Positions 8,633 to 17,691 of a stretch of DNA of 64,000 bases are shown piece by piece. The position numbers and the translations under genes were made by a program. This DNA is from Maricaulis sp017643475 (GTDB lineage: Bacteria > Pseudomonadota > Alphaproteobacteria > Caulobacterales > Maricaulaceae). Within the stretch, counting starts at the first letter, position 1. Every line of letters begins with the position of its first letter. The notes beneath the pieces are model-generated. The model was not told the DNA's origin. It searched no databases and worked only from the letters and a program-made list of their open reading frames with translations. The DNA is taken from NCBI RefSeq assembly GCF_047123815.1, contig NZ_CP138920.1:2542001-2606000 (forward strand). Direction: 5' to 3'.

Positions 8633-9178
8633 ATGAGAATACGATACGGATTGTCCGGAATTCTGACGGCTGCGCTTGTTGCGGGCTGTACGGATTCGAC
8701 CGTTCCCAGCCTCCCCGAAGAGCGTCTGCCGAGCGGCGCTCTGGCAGCATTGCAGCAACATGTCCGGTATATCGGTGGCGGAGACCTGAGTTGTGACCGG
8801 CAGGTCCTTGCCGACGCACCTCATGTCATCAATGACATCAATTCTGACGGTAGACCTGACTTTGCGATCGATACCCGCAATCTGAGTTGCACATCTCGCG
8901 AGGGCAATGTGCCCGATGCCTATTTCTGCGGCCTTTATGTCTGCGGGTATCCACTCCTGGTTTCGAATGCGGAGGGGTGGGAAGTCGTGCAAATGATGGC
9001 AGGCAACGAGATCGAGGCGATGCAGTATTACCGGGAGCCGCGTTTCCGAGTGCGCCAGGTCAACCTGTCCGATCCCTCACGCAGAACCGTCCTGGTCCGT
9101 GAATACGCCTGGCGGGAGGGGCGATTGCAAAGGGTCATGGAGCGCACTGAAGAGCCTCAAAGAATGGCCGGGCGCTAG
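8633..9178 (+). CDS. Hypothetical lipoprotein
   Basis: 181 residues. A lipobox (LVAGC, Cys at about residue 19) predicts a membrane-anchored lipoprotein. The mature part holds a calcium-binding-like NDINSDGRPDFAID stretch, as in FG-GAP/VCBS-type surface proteins, and two more cysteine pairs (CTSR, FCGLYVCGYP). I do not recognise the family. Its stop overlaps the convergent gluQRS stop within the sequence CTAG. Confidence 0.6.
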   Translation: MRIRYGLSGILTAALVAGCTDSTVPSLPEERLPSGALAALQQHVRYIGGGDLSCDRQVLADAPHVINDINSDGRPDFAIDTRNLSCTSREGNVPDAYFCGLYVCGYPLLVSNAEGWEVVQMMAGNEIEAMQYYREPRFRVRQVNLSDPSRRTVLVREYAWREGRLQRVMERTEEPQRMAGR

Positions 9179-10011
9179 GTGCGGAAACCATCGAGCACGT
9201 GTTGAGCTGACAGTCCGTCGCTTCGCATGGCGTTCAGCGTCGCTGCCCGGTCGCGCTTGGCAAAGCGTTTGCCGCTTTCATCCAGAAGCAGCCGATGGTG
9301 CTGGTAGCTGGGGGTCGGCAGATCCAGCACGGTCTGCAACAGCACGTGCAGCGGGGTGACGTCCTTGAGGTCTTCGCCGCGGATTACATGGGTCACGTCC
9401 TGCAGTGCATCATCATGCACGACGGCGATGTGATAGCTGGTCCCGACATCCTTGCGCGCCAGGATGACATCACCCAGCGGCAATGGATCAGCGGCCTGAT
9501 CGCCGTGGTCGAGATCATGGAACATCATCCGATCGAACCCGCCTCCCAGGTGGTCGCGGCAGCGATCCAGGGATAATCGCCAGGCAAAGGCCTCGCCGCG
9601 TTCAACACGCTCGGCTTCCTCTTCCTCGCTGACAGGCTCGCCCGGGCCGCGATAGACATCTCCAACGCCGTGCGGGGCGCGGGCGATTTCTTCCAGGATT
9701 TCCTTGCGGGTCTTGAAGCAGCGATAGACGAGGTCTTTTGCTCGCAGCGTTTCCAACACACCGGCATAGTCGGCGAAATGGTCGCTCTGGCGACGCACAG
9801 GCAGCGGCCAGTCCAGTCCCAGCCAGATCAGGTCGTCAAAGATGGACTGCTCGAATTCACGTTTGCAACGCGTCGTGTCGATATCCTCGATACGCAGGAT
9901 GAACGCGCCGCTGGCCGATTGCGCTGCCTGCCAGGCCGTCCACGCAGAGAAGGCGTGTCCCAGATGCAGATGCCCGGACGGAGAGGGCGCGAAGCGCGTG
10001 CGGAAAGTCAT
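9175..10011 (-). CDS. gluQ: Glutamyl-Q tRNA(Asp) synthetase
   Basis: 278 residues, the length of GluQRS, a truncated GluRS lacking the anticodon-binding domain. It activates glutamate and attaches it to the queuosine of tRNA-Asp. The HIGH motif appears as HLHLGH after RFAPSPSG, and the KMSKS-like loop as KRFAKR (about 248-253). The zinc site typical of many GluQRS proteins looks incomplete: only the first Cys of the usual CxC is present (YRCFKTRKE), and there is no later Tyr/Cys pair. The enzyme may be of the zinc-less alphaproteobacterial kind. Confidence 0.92.
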   Translation of the reverse strand: MTFRTRFAPSPSGHLHLGHAFSAWTAWQAAQSASGAFILRIEDIDTTRCKREFEQSIFDDLIWLGLDWPLPVRRQSDHFADYAGVLETLRAKDLVYRCFKTRKEILEEIARAPHGVGDVYRGPGEPVSEEEEAERVERGEAFAWRLSLDRCRDHLGGGFDRMMFHDLDHGDQAADPLPLGDVILARKDVGTSYHIAVVHDDALQDVTHVIRGEDLKDVTPLHVLLQTVLDLPTPSYQHHRLLLDESGKRFAKRDRAATLNAMRSDGLSAQHVLDGFRT

Positions 10012-10131
10012 GCTTCCTCAAAACGCCGCTTCGGCGGGTGGGGTCAAGTCAGTGCAGGACTGCTGCGCCGGGGGCGTTGACTTCTCACACGCCGAAAGGT
10101 CCTCTCCCGGCTCAGCCTGAAGGAGTTTCCC

Positions 10132-10797
10132 ATGCCGACAGCGATTGATGGACCGCGCCTGGCGCCGCGTGATGGCCAGCCGCCGCGCAAGCTTGTCATC
10201 CTGTTGCATGGCTATGGTTCCAATGGCGATGATCTGATCGGTCTCGCCCAGCACTGGGCGCCGCACCTGCCGCATGTGCAATGGGTCTCGCCCAATGCAC
10301 CGGATCCGGTTCCTGGTGCTCCGAATGGCTATCAGTGGTTCCCCATCTCCCAGCTCGATCCGGAGCGTATCCAGCGCGGCGCTGAAGAGGCGGCTCCGAT
10401 CGTGGATAGCTTCATCAGCCAGGAGCTGGCGCGATACCGTCTCCAGCCTCAGGACCTGGTCCTGTGCGGCTTTTCCCAGGGCTGTATGCTGTCGCTGCAT
10501 TCCGGTCTGCGCCGCGAACAGCAGGTCGGTGGTATTCTCGGTTTCTCCGGTGCCCTGCCGGGCGGGGAGAAGCTGAAAGACGAAATGAGGACCAAGCCGC
10601 CGATCATGTTGGTGCATGGGGATCGCGACGACGTTCTGCCGCTGCCCTTCATGCTGGATGCGGCGCAGGCGATCTGTGCAGCCGGGCATGGAGCGGAGTT
10701 TCACATCTCGCAGGGCGTGCCGCACTCGATCGGGCCGGACGGGCTGGATCTGGGACTGGATTTCCTCAAATCCGTCTTCGCCGGGCGTTACATCTAG
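10132..10797 (+). CDS. Phospholipase/carboxylesterase (alpha/beta hydrolase)
   Basis: 221 residues, cytoplasmic, no signal peptide. A classic small carboxylesterase of the YpfH/acyl-protein-thioesterase type. The nucleophile elbow is GFSQG (Ser115), the acid Asp167 is in HGDRDDVLP, and His198 is in GVPHSIG; the oxyanion region LLHGYGSNGDDL is also present. Monocistronic. The natural ester is not known. Confidence 0.9.
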   Translation: MPTAIDGPRLAPRDGQPPRKLVILLHGYGSNGDDLIGLAQHWAPHLPHVQWVSPNAPDPVPGAPNGYQWFPISQLDPERIQRGAEEAAPIVDSFISQELARYRLQPQDLVLCGFSQGCMLSLHSGLRREQQVGGILGFSGALPGGEKLKDEMRTKPPIMLVHGDRDDVLPLPFMLDAAQAICAAGHGAEFHISQGVPHSIGPDGLDLGLDFLKSVFAGRYI

Positions 10798-10831
10798 GCC
10801 ACACCGAATCGGTGACATCGAATATTCCCGG

Positions 10832-10849
10832 GACAGTCATGTGACTGTC
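10832..10849. promoter_or_regulatory. Inverted repeat, possible operator
   Basis: Perfect 8-bp arms GACAGTCA and TGACTGTC around a TG spacer, 35 bases past the esterase stop and about 40 bases before a consensus -10 box. No T run follows, so a regulator-binding site is more likely than a terminator. The binding protein is unknown. Confidence 0.4.
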
Positions 10850-10885
10850 ACGCGAACACCTGTAGTCCTATTGAGAGCTTGGGTG

Positions 10886-10894
10886 TGGTATAAT
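10886..10894 (+). promoter_or_regulatory. Extended -10 sigma-70 promoter for the HNH gene
   Basis: A perfect TATAAT (10889-10894) is preceded by the extended -10 element TGG. No good -35 sits at 17 bases, as expected for extended -10 promoters. It implies a leader of about 105 bases before ATG 11006. Confidence 0.5.
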
Positions 10895-11005
10895 TCCTTT
10901 CGGGATTGACCAACAGCCCCAACAGGAGGTGCGCTTTCAGGACCCGGGTCCATCATATGCGCCCCCTCCAAGGCCGTGTTCGCGGTCCTGCCGAGGGAGG
11001 TCACC

Positions 11006-11572
11006 ATGCAGGTGCTTAACGCAGCGCCGCAGGGAATGCCCTGTCTCGTTCTGAACGCGGACTATCAACCGCTCAGCTATTATCCATTGTCGACCTGGCC
11101 CTGGCAGGAAGCCATCAAGAATGTCTTCCTCGAGCGCGTTGCTGTTGTCTCGCACTATGACGAGGTCGTGCACTCGCCAAGCTTCGAGATGCATGTGCCG
11201 TCGGTCGTGGCCTTGCGGGACTATGTCAAACAGGATCGGGCGCCGGCCTTTACGCGGTACAATATCTGGCTGCGGGACGGGTTCCGTTGCGGCTATTGCG
11301 GCAAGCAGGGTGTTGAACACCTGACCTTTGATCATGTCATCCCGCGTCGCCAGGGCGGCAAGACCAGCTGGGAAAACATCGTTGCGGCCTGTGGTCCATG
11401 CAATCTGAAAAAGGGCGGGCGCACCCCGCGCGAGGCCGGCATGCCGCTGGCCCGACCGCCGCAACGTCCCAACACGCACGAGCTGCAAGCGCAGGGTCGC
11501 AAATTCCCGCCGAAATTCCTGCATGAGAGCTGGATGGATTATCTCTACTGGGATGTGGAGCTGGAGCGCTAA
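11006..11572 (+). CDS. HNH endonuclease family protein
   Basis: 188 residues. The HNH domain includes RDGFRCGYCGKQG, the metal-site segment LTFDHVIPRRQGGKTSWEN and CGPCNLKKGGRTP; two CxxC pairs form a structural zinc site. It belongs to the stand-alone HNH proteins, widespread in alphaproteobacteria, that start MQVLNAAP or similar and have no known phage or restriction partner. The start is ATG 11006 because GAGGGAGG (10993-11000) lies at ideal spacing; the longer GTG start at 10976 has none. Biological role unknown. Confidence 0.88.
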   Translation: MQVLNAAPQGMPCLVLNADYQPLSYYPLSTWPWQEAIKNVFLERVAVVSHYDEVVHSPSFEMHVPSVVALRDYVKQDRAPAFTRYNIWLRDGFRCGYCGKQGVEHLTFDHVIPRRQGGKTSWENIVAACGPCNLKKGGRTPREAGMPLARPPQRPNTHELQAQGRKFPPKFLHESWMDYLYWDVELER

Positions 11573-11659
11573 GGCGGTGCCCTAGCGGTTTACCTATGAA
11601 ATCAATTGCACTTTTCAGGCGCTGTAGGCAAACTTGCATCCAAAGGTCGAGAGGGTGGC

Positions 11660-12094
11660 ATGCAGGCTGATACAGAAGAACAGATCGTCAGGGTTCGACC
11701 ATTGATGCGCGGGTGTGCGGCCGGATTGTTGTTCACGGCGATGATGTCGGTTCCGATATCGGCAAACCTGATGGCCGGGCGCCCGGTCGACGCTGCCTTG
11801 CTGACATGGATAACGCCGTTTGCCGTTGGCGCAGCGCTGCTGCCGCTTCACCTTCGTGTCGGCAAACTGGTGTTGTGGTCAGCGCTCTATGTGACCGCCG
11901 GGGCGGCCCTTATCGGTATTTGTCTCATGTTGGGTCTGGTCTCGTTTTCCGGATTCACACGGTCTTTCGCGGACACAGGGGGCGACTTGGAGCAGCAATT
12001 CGGCACGGTCATCTATGTTGTCGGTGTGTTTGTGGCGCTTCCAAGTATCGGCGTGAAAGCACGTCGGCTTGGCTTCGATTGGTCGTGGTCCTGA
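11660..12094 (+). CDS. Hypothetical four-helix membrane protein
   Basis: About 144 residues from ATG 11660, with a GAGGG site just upstream. Hydrophobic segments at about 18-38, 50-65, 73-95 and 115-130 predict an inner-membrane protein. It resembles the small nitrate/nitrite-transporter-NrtS-like or DUF-type proteins with four helices, but I cannot assign a family. No co-transcribed enzyme gives a clue. Confidence 0.6.
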   Translation: MQADTEEQIVRVRPLMRGCAAGLLFTAMMSVPISANLMAGRPVDAALLTWITPFAVGAALLPLHLRVGKLVLWSALYVTAGAALIGICLMLGLVSFSGFTRSFADTGGDLEQQFGTVIYVVGVFVALPSIGVKARRLGFDWSWS

Positions 12095-12186
12095 CCTCGA
12101 CGCTTCTGCTGGCCTTCGATCACGGCTGAGACGGACCGCTTGACCTCGGCGTCGGCATGTCGCCCCATGGCGCGGGGAGGGCTGGA

Positions 12187-12438
12187 ATGTTCCGAATTAT
12201 CCGATGGTTGTGTTTCCCGATCGCGCGGTCGCTCGGCTGGTGGCCCATCGCGGTCTACTACGCGCTGCTCATTCCGTTGATTGTCGTGCGCCGGATAATC
12301 TATCCATTGCCGCCGGAAGCGCTTGATCGCGTGCCGGTCTGGCTGTTCCCGGCGATCTACGCCTTTGTCCTGGTCGGATTTCCATTGCTGGTTCGCCTGA
12401 CCAATGCGGACTGGTATAAGGTGCCGACGAAATCATGA
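12187..12438 (+). CDS. Small hypothetical membrane protein
   Basis: 83 residues from ATG 12187 (GGGGAGGG just upstream). Two predicted helices (about 15-32 and 50-68), the second ending in RLTNADWYKV. Its stop overlaps the start of the YjbQ gene by four bases (ATGA), so the two are translationally coupled. Function unknown. Confidence 0.65.
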   Translation: MFRIIRWLCFPIARSLGWWPIAVYYALLIPLIVVRRIIYPLPPEALDRVPVWLFPAIYAFVLVGFPLLVRLTNADWYKVPTKS

Positions 12439-12854
12439 GCGTGATCCGTCTTGGCATCGAGACGCGCGGGCAGGGGCTTTATGAGTTTACCGACCAGGCT
12501 CATGAGTTCGTGCGCGAGACGGGCTGCGAGGACGGTCTGTTGACCGTATTTGTGCGCCATACCTCCTGTTCCCTGACCATCCAGGAAAATGCCGATCCGG
12601 ACGTGCAGCGCGATCTCAACGAGTTTTTCCGCCGTCTGGTCCCGCCGGGAAATGACCCGTCCATGCACTGGCTGCGCCACACCATGGAAGGGCCGGACGA
12701 CATGCCTGCCCATATCAAGGCGGTCCTGAACCAGACTTCGATCGGCATCCCGGTCGTGGAGGGGCGCATGGGATTGGGGACCTGGCAGGGGCTCTATCTG
12801 TTTGAGCACCGTGACCAGCCGCATCGTCGCGAAGTGCTCTTGCATCTTGGGTAA
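12435..12854 (+). CDS. yjbQ: YjbQ family protein (UPF0047)
   Basis: 139 residues, the normal length. Family signatures are clear: FVRHTSCSLTIQENADPDVQRDL near residue 40 and the C-terminal GRMGLGTWQGLYLFEHRD. E. coli YjbQ shows weak thiamine-phosphate-synthase activity, hence the database name secondary thiamine-phosphate synthase, but its main role is unsettled. Conserved His and Cys residues form the putative active site. Overlaps the upstream membrane-protein gene by ATGA. Confidence 0.92.
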   Translation: MSVIRLGIETRGQGLYEFTDQAHEFVRETGCEDGLLTVFVRHTSCSLTIQENADPDVQRDLNEFFRRLVPPGNDPSMHWLRHTMEGPDDMPAHIKAVLNQTSIGIPVVEGRMGLGTWQGLYLFEHRDQPHRREVLLHLG

Positions 12855-12864
12855 TGGGCCTTCG

Positions 12865-12901
12865 AAAAAGAAGAGGACGGACCGCGGGCATGGTCCGTCC
12901 T
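12865..12901 (-). terminator. Terminator hairpin between convergent genes
   Basis: Perfect 10-bp stem (12874-12883 with 12892-12901) and 8-base loop. On the minus strand it is followed by TCTTCTTTTTC, so it best serves the hybrid kinase gene, 145 bases past its stop. It also lies 20 bases after the YjbQ stop and may help terminate that transcript. Confidence 0.7.
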
Positions 12902-13045
12902 GCAAGCAACGGTTTTGGGGGGCCGTGCTCGATCCGAGGGAAGCGAGCGGGTGAACCCGCCCGGACGATCACGGATGATGCTCCAGGGCTGATGCGCATG
13001 TTCTTTGCGTCGTCGATGGCCCGCGGGCCCGTGCTGGAAGCCTGA

Positions 13046-15473
13046 TCAGGCCGATTTGCGACGGGCGACCCGGCGTGCGTGTTCGGTAAAGCGGGCGATT
13101 TCCGAACCCAGCTTGTTCGGCTGCATCGGTTTTTCGATATGGCTGTCGAAACCGATCTCATTGTAGTACCGGATCTGTTCCGGCATGGCATTCGCTGTCA
13201 GCGCGATGGCCGGGGTACGGGGAAGGTGGTTCTCCTCCTCGATGAGGCGAATCTCCAGCAACGCGTCACTGCCGCACAGAATCGGCATCTGGATATCCAT
13301 CAACAGGATGTCGAACTTGCCGGCCTGATAGGCGTCGACGGCTTCGCGGCCGTTTTCCACCAGGGTCAGTTCGACATTGAGCTGGTTGAGATAGGCCTGC
13401 AGAACGAGGCGGTTGGTTAGATTGTCCTCGGCGGCGAGGATGCGTACCGGCGGTCCGTCCTGGGCCAGCGGTGAGGTCTGGACGACGGCATCACTCTCGC
13501 TCTCATCCTCCAGCTCGATCTCGTCGCTCTCCGGAAGCGGGATGAGGACGCAGAAGGTCGTCCCGACCTCCGGCTCGCTCTCGACACTGATTTCGCCGCC
13601 CATACTCCTAACCAGGCCATCACAGATCGCAAGTCCCAGTCCCGTGCCTCCAAAACGACGCGTGGTTGACGTGTCCGCCTGGACAAACTTGTCGAAGATA
13701 CGCGAGGCCTGTTCCTGGCTCATGCCGATGCCGGTATCGCTGACCTCAATGAGAACCAGATCCGGATTATTGGTGCCCGGGGCCTCTCCCAGGCGTACGG
13801 TTACACCGCCTTGCCTGGTGAATTTGAGCGCGTTGGAGACCAGATTGTTGATGATCTGCGAGATGCGCAGCGGATCGCCACGGCGGGCCAGCCCGCGCGG
13901 ATCCCGGCTGGAGATGTCGAGTTTCAGTCCATTCCGGACCGCGACCGGGCCGAACAGGGCTTCAACCTGTTTGGTGATCTCGGACATCTCGAAGGAAGTT
14001 TCCTCCAACGGAAATTCTCCGGCCTCGATCTTGGAGAGATCGAGAATGTCGTCGAGCAATTGCATCAGCGTGTCACCGGACCGCACGATGGTACCGATTT
14101 TCTCGGCGTGCCGGTCCTCAAGATCCGCCTTGGCGAGAATGCGTGCCATGCCCAGAACGCCATTCATCGGCGTGCGGATCTCGTGGCTCATATTGGCCAG
14201 GAATTCCGACTTGGCACGATTGGCCTGTTCCGCCTTGTCCAGGCTCTGCATCAGATCGGATATGTCGCTGATCGAGCCGGCCATGCGCGTCGGTTGGCCA
14301 CTTTCCTGGACCGCTAGTCCCCGGGCTCTGAACCAGTTGAAACTGCCATCGGCGCGCTGCAGCCTGTAACGAACATCGTACGGCGTACCGTTTTCCAGAT
14401 GGGTCTTCACCGCCGTCAGCGTCGGGCCGTGATCATCGGGATGCAATGCCCTCTCGAATGAGCTGAATTCATCCGGGAAATGTTTTTGGTCATCATAGCC
14501 CAGCAGCTCGCGGAAGCGGGGCGAGAAATAGACCTTGTTGGTGGCGATGTCCCAGTCCCAGATGCCGTCTGCAGATCCGCGAACAGCCAGCTCGAAGCGC
14601 TCTTCCTTGGCTCTAATTCGATGATTGGCGTCTTCCTGCGCGCGCAGCATCTGCGTTTTCTGATGATGCGCGAGCAACAGGCTGTGGACTGCTGCACCTG
14701 CAAGCGCGGAGAAGATGGTTCCGATCAACAAGATTATGAGCGGGATCGCCGAACGCTCCTGGTCAAGCAATGCCTTGTTCGGGTGAAAACGCGCCATCCA
14801 GACCGAGCCCGGAAGGGCGATGGTGGTATTCACCACTGCGTCGCGGCTCGCGGCTTCATCATCGTCGATGATGACTGACCCGCCTTCCAGCAATGTAACC
14901 GCAACCAGATCGCCCAGGGCCGTGTCCTTGAACGTCGTGACCAGGCGTTCAATGTCAAACACGGCGACCATCAGACCGTCGAAACGGCCGTTGATGTGCA
15001 GCGGGACAAAAGCCAGGAAGCCGACACCGCCCTGAACGAATTCGATTGAGTGGGTTGTATAGGTTTCGCGCGTGGCAACGGCGTTGCGAAGTGCCGTCGC
15101 GCGGTTTTCCTCGAACATCAGATCCAGGCCCAGCGCGGCTTCATTGCCGGCGAGGGGTTCGATCCAGGCGACCTGAAAATCGGGATTGGCCCATTCGATG
15201 GCCCGGATCTCGTTCTGGTCGACAATGTAGCGCGCGGCGTCATCGCGCCTCGGTTGTCCCGCCATCAGCCTCCCAGCGCCGGGCCAGGCGTTCCAGTTCC
15301 GCCAGGTCACGATTGACCCGGTCTTCCATGGCGTACTGGAAGTGGCGCGCACTCTCCTCGAGATGTCGCTCGATCTCGATGTTTTCTTGATGGCGGGCGA
15401 GATAGGCAGATGCCGCCGAGATCGCTATCCCCGCGGCAAATACCAACGCTGTCACAAGTGTCTTTCTGGTCAT
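13046..15473 (-). pseudogene. CHASE-PAS hybrid histidine kinase with receiver domain (apparent 1-bp frameshift)
   Basis: Restored, this encodes about 808 residues: an N-terminal helix (MTRKTLVTALVFAAG onward), a periplasmic CHASE sensor, a second helix near 215, a PAS domain with PAC motif (GIWDWDIATNKVYFSPRFRE), HisKA (EFLANMSHEIRTPMNGVLGM), HATPase (N, G1 DTGIGM, G2 GTGLGLAI) and a C-terminal receiver with the phosphoacceptor in LLMDIQMP. As read, the frame breaks in the CHASE domain at the G run complementary to 15258-15260. Removing one base joins RRWEADGG to RRDDAARYIV without a gap. No HPt domain is present, so phosphate must go to a separate protein. Sequencing error or real disruption. 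Confidence 0.85.
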
Positions 15474-15533
15474 CCGCCTTGCCCCTGTCGCATGGTAGCA
15501 AAGCACAACTTGTTTAAATCAAGCTTACCCGGA

Positions 15534-16367
15534 CTAGTCGGTGCCGTTCAGCAGGCGCTCATAGCTGTCGACCAGGGCCAGATAGGGCGGAACATTGGTG
15601 TTCTGGATTCCCGAGCCCGTATCTACCGCCATCTTGATTTCGAAATGCAGGTGGATCGTCGTCGGCGTGCCATTGAACTCGTTGGATACAAAACCCAGGC
15701 GTTCGCCGCGCGTGACACGGTCACCGGGGGAGACCTGCAGGCTGCTGGCTTCGAGGTGGAGATAGGTGTAGCGCACACCATCATCCGTGGTCAGGCGGAC
15801 CGAATAGGATCCGATCGAGGTGATCGTGCCGTCATCGGCAGCGACCGCCCAATGCACGGCATCCTGGCAGGTAGCAGGACGGATGTCCTGACCCTGGTGG
15901 CCGGTGCCGCTGGGGCACATCGGCGTGGAATAGCCCCGCGTTTCGCAGAAATTATCCCGCCAAGCATAGGCGTAGTTGTTGTCATTACACTGACCGCCAG
16001 CCGGGCCGAGGTAACCGCCATAGCCGTAAACCTGGCTGTTGGCATAGGCCTGGGCCGCTTCCATCGGGAAGCGCATGCCCGGCGCGTAATTTACCTGGGT
16101 CGTCTGGCCGGTGCCGGAATCTGGCGTCAGATCTCCCGGCGGCATGTAGGCGAATTCCTCGCCGGCATCATCAAGCGGCACGCTCGGCTCCGGCTCCGGT
16201 TCGGGTTCCGGGTCCTCGACCGGGTCTTCCGGCTCAGGGGCCGGTTCCTCAGCGGGCGGCGAATCGGCAGGTTCTGCGCCTTCATCGAGCGGCGGCCACC
16301 AGATCATGGCGGCAATGCCCGCCGTAGCGACCAGGGCAGCCAGGGTAAGTTCAGTGGAACGAGACAT
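15534..16367 (-). CDS. M23-family (LytM/peptidoglycan) metallopeptidase, membrane-anchored
   Basis: 277 residues: one N-terminal membrane helix (about 7-25), a low-complexity Pro/Glu linker (about 28-65), then a C-terminal LytM domain. Zinc ligands are visible as the His and Asp of GHQGQD and the HxH of HLHFEI. GDRVTRGERLGFVSN is the usual biotinyl-lipoyl-like turn of the fold. Such enzymes, or their inactive relatives, cut or regulate the cutting of peptidoglycan cross-links. It starts two bases after the stop of the upstream secreted-protein gene with a strong AAGGAGAA site, so the two form an operon. Confidence 0.88.
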   Translation of the reverse strand: MSRSTELTLAALVATAGIAAMIWWPPLDEGAEPADSPPAEEPAPEPEDPVEDPEPEPEPEPSVPLDDAGEEFAYMPPGDLTPDSGTGQTTQVNYAPGMRFPMEAAQAYANSQVYGYGGYLGPAGGQCNDNNYAYAWRDNFCETRGYSTPMCPSGTGHQGQDIRPATCQDAVHWAVAADDGTITSIGSYSVRLTTDDGVRYTYLHLEASSLQVSPGDRVTRGERLGFVSNEFNGTPTTIHLHFEIKMAVDTGSGIQNTNVPPYLALVDSYERLLNGTD

Positions 16368-16369
16368 GA

Positions 16370-17122
16370 CTATTCTCCTTCCTCTGGTGAGCCGGCGACA
16401 ATGCCGATATTTTCAACGAGATCGCGACCATATTCCAGCTCCGAACAGCGGTCATCCGAGAGCGGAAACTCGCATTCGATCGTTATGGAATAGGCCGCGC
16501 CATAGCGGTTGAAATTGACCTCGACGCCATATTCGGTGCGGGAGATCCGGTAGCCGTCCGGATCCTGTGCGCGCAGTCGTCGCAGGGTGACCGGGTCGGG
16601 CGCTTCGGTATGTGCGAGGCGCGTTCCGAACACTTCAATCAGAATGCCGGGCGCGTTAATCGATGCTGTATAGAAGTCCTCCTGGGGAAACAGGAAGACG
16701 CGCGGAGTGTTGGCGAGCCGCAGTGTCGCGTTGGGTGGCAGCAGGACCGGCAGACGCGTCCGGGCGACCTGGGCAGCCTCGTTATTGGACGGGCGCGGGA
16801 AGGTCTGCGGCAGGCGAGCCGCAGTCGTGAAATTGTCGGAGAATTGTGCGTTCTGGCGTTGCAGGTCTTCGCGGACCTGACCCCAGTCGATCGGCATCAC
16901 GCGCGGCCGGTCCGGACGTGGTGGTCGGGGTTGGAATGCCGTGGCCACGGAGAGCGTTGCCGGGCGAATGCGGCTGGCCTGGAGCTGTCCTGCCTGGGGC
17001 GAGACAGCACGTTCGCGCGCGGTGCTCGTACGTTCCTGGGCCTGGGCGATATTGGCTGGCGTGGACGTGGACAGAAGTGCCACCGCCAGCATCGATATTC
17101 CCAAGTTTAGCCGAGATTTCAT
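16370..17122 (-). CDS. Hypothetical secreted protein, operon partner of the M23 peptidase
   Basis: 250 residues with a signal peptide ending near NIAQAQ (about residue 29). The middle is Pro/Arg-rich; the C-terminal half contains RLRAQDPDGYRISRTEYGVEVNFNRYGAAY-type sequence, interrupted here only by my citation, and two cysteines that could form a disulfide (ECEF, DRCSE). No family recognised. The gap of two bases to the M23 gene suggests a joint role at the cell wall, for example substrate presentation or control of the peptidase. Confidence 0.65.
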   Translation of the reverse strand: MKSRLNLGISMLAVALLSTSTPANIAQAQERTSTARERAVSPQAGQLQASRIRPATLSVATAFQPRPPRPDRPRVMPIDWGQVREDLQRQNAQFSDNFTTAARLPQTFPRPSNNEAAQVARTRLPVLLPPNATLRLANTPRVFLFPQEDFYTASINAPGILIEVFGTRLAHTEAPDPVTLRRLRAQDPDGYRISRTEYGVEVNFNRYGAAYSITIECEFPLSDDRCSELEYGRDLVENIGIVAGSPEEGE

Positions 17123-17323
17123 ATCAGCCTCCCCACCAGTTCAACGTATACCGTTTATGCATGTTTAGCATGAATGGCGGATGACGAACCAAGTATAGTT
17201 GGGTTCATCACGAATTTCGCCGCACTTGTGTTGCAGGCTTGTTCGGAACATCAGTGTCACAATGTTGAAATTGACCGCCGGGCACGTTATGTGCGGCGCA
17301 GCAAGAGTATTGGAGTTCGCGTG

Positions 17324-17689
17324 ATGCGCCTCACCATGATGAAGACGAAATTGCACCGGGCTGTCGTGACCCAGGCAGACCTGCACTACGAAGGTTCGAT
17401 CTCCATCGACAAGGACCTGCTGGACGCTGCCGGCATCCTCAATAACGAGCAGGTCGACGTTCTCAACATCAATAATGGCGAGCGTTTCACGACCTATGCC
17501 ATTGAGGCTCCGCGTGGCAGCCGTACGTTTGGCATCAATGGCGCTGCTGCCCGACTGGCACAGCCGGGCGATCGCATCATTGTTGTGGCCTATGCCGAGA
17601 TGGACGCCGCCGAGGCGGAAGTCTGGGACCCGACTGTCGTCCTGCTGGACGAACACAACCAGGTTGTGACCCCGTCCAGGGCGGCGTGA
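17324..17689 (+). CDS. panD: Aspartate 1-decarboxylase (pyruvoyl enzyme)
   Basis: 121 residues. Makes beta-alanine from aspartate for pantothenate and CoA synthesis. The self-processing site is the Gly24-Ser25 bond in YEGSIS; Ser25 becomes the catalytic pyruvoyl group. Lys9, Thr57-region and Tyr58-type residues are present in the usual places (MKTKLHRA, RFTTYAIEAPRGS, GINGAAARL). The start is ATG 17324 with GGAG upstream; an open frame back to 17174 has no PanD sequence. The next gene is convergent. Confidence 0.95.
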   Translation: MRLTMMKTKLHRAVVTQADLHYEGSISIDKDLLDAAGILNNEQVDVLNINNGERFTTYAIEAPRGSRTFGINGAAARLAQPGDRIIVVAYAEMDAAEAEVWDPTVVLLDEHNQVVTPSRAA

Positions 17690-17691
17690 GC

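Noticed and set aside
13413..14369. 318-residue Ser/Arg-rich plus-strand frame
   Set aside because: Antisense of the CHASE-PAS kinase; composition typical of shadows.
15342..16493. 383-residue plus-strand frame
   Set aside because: Opposite the M23 peptidase, with arginine-rich low-information sequence.
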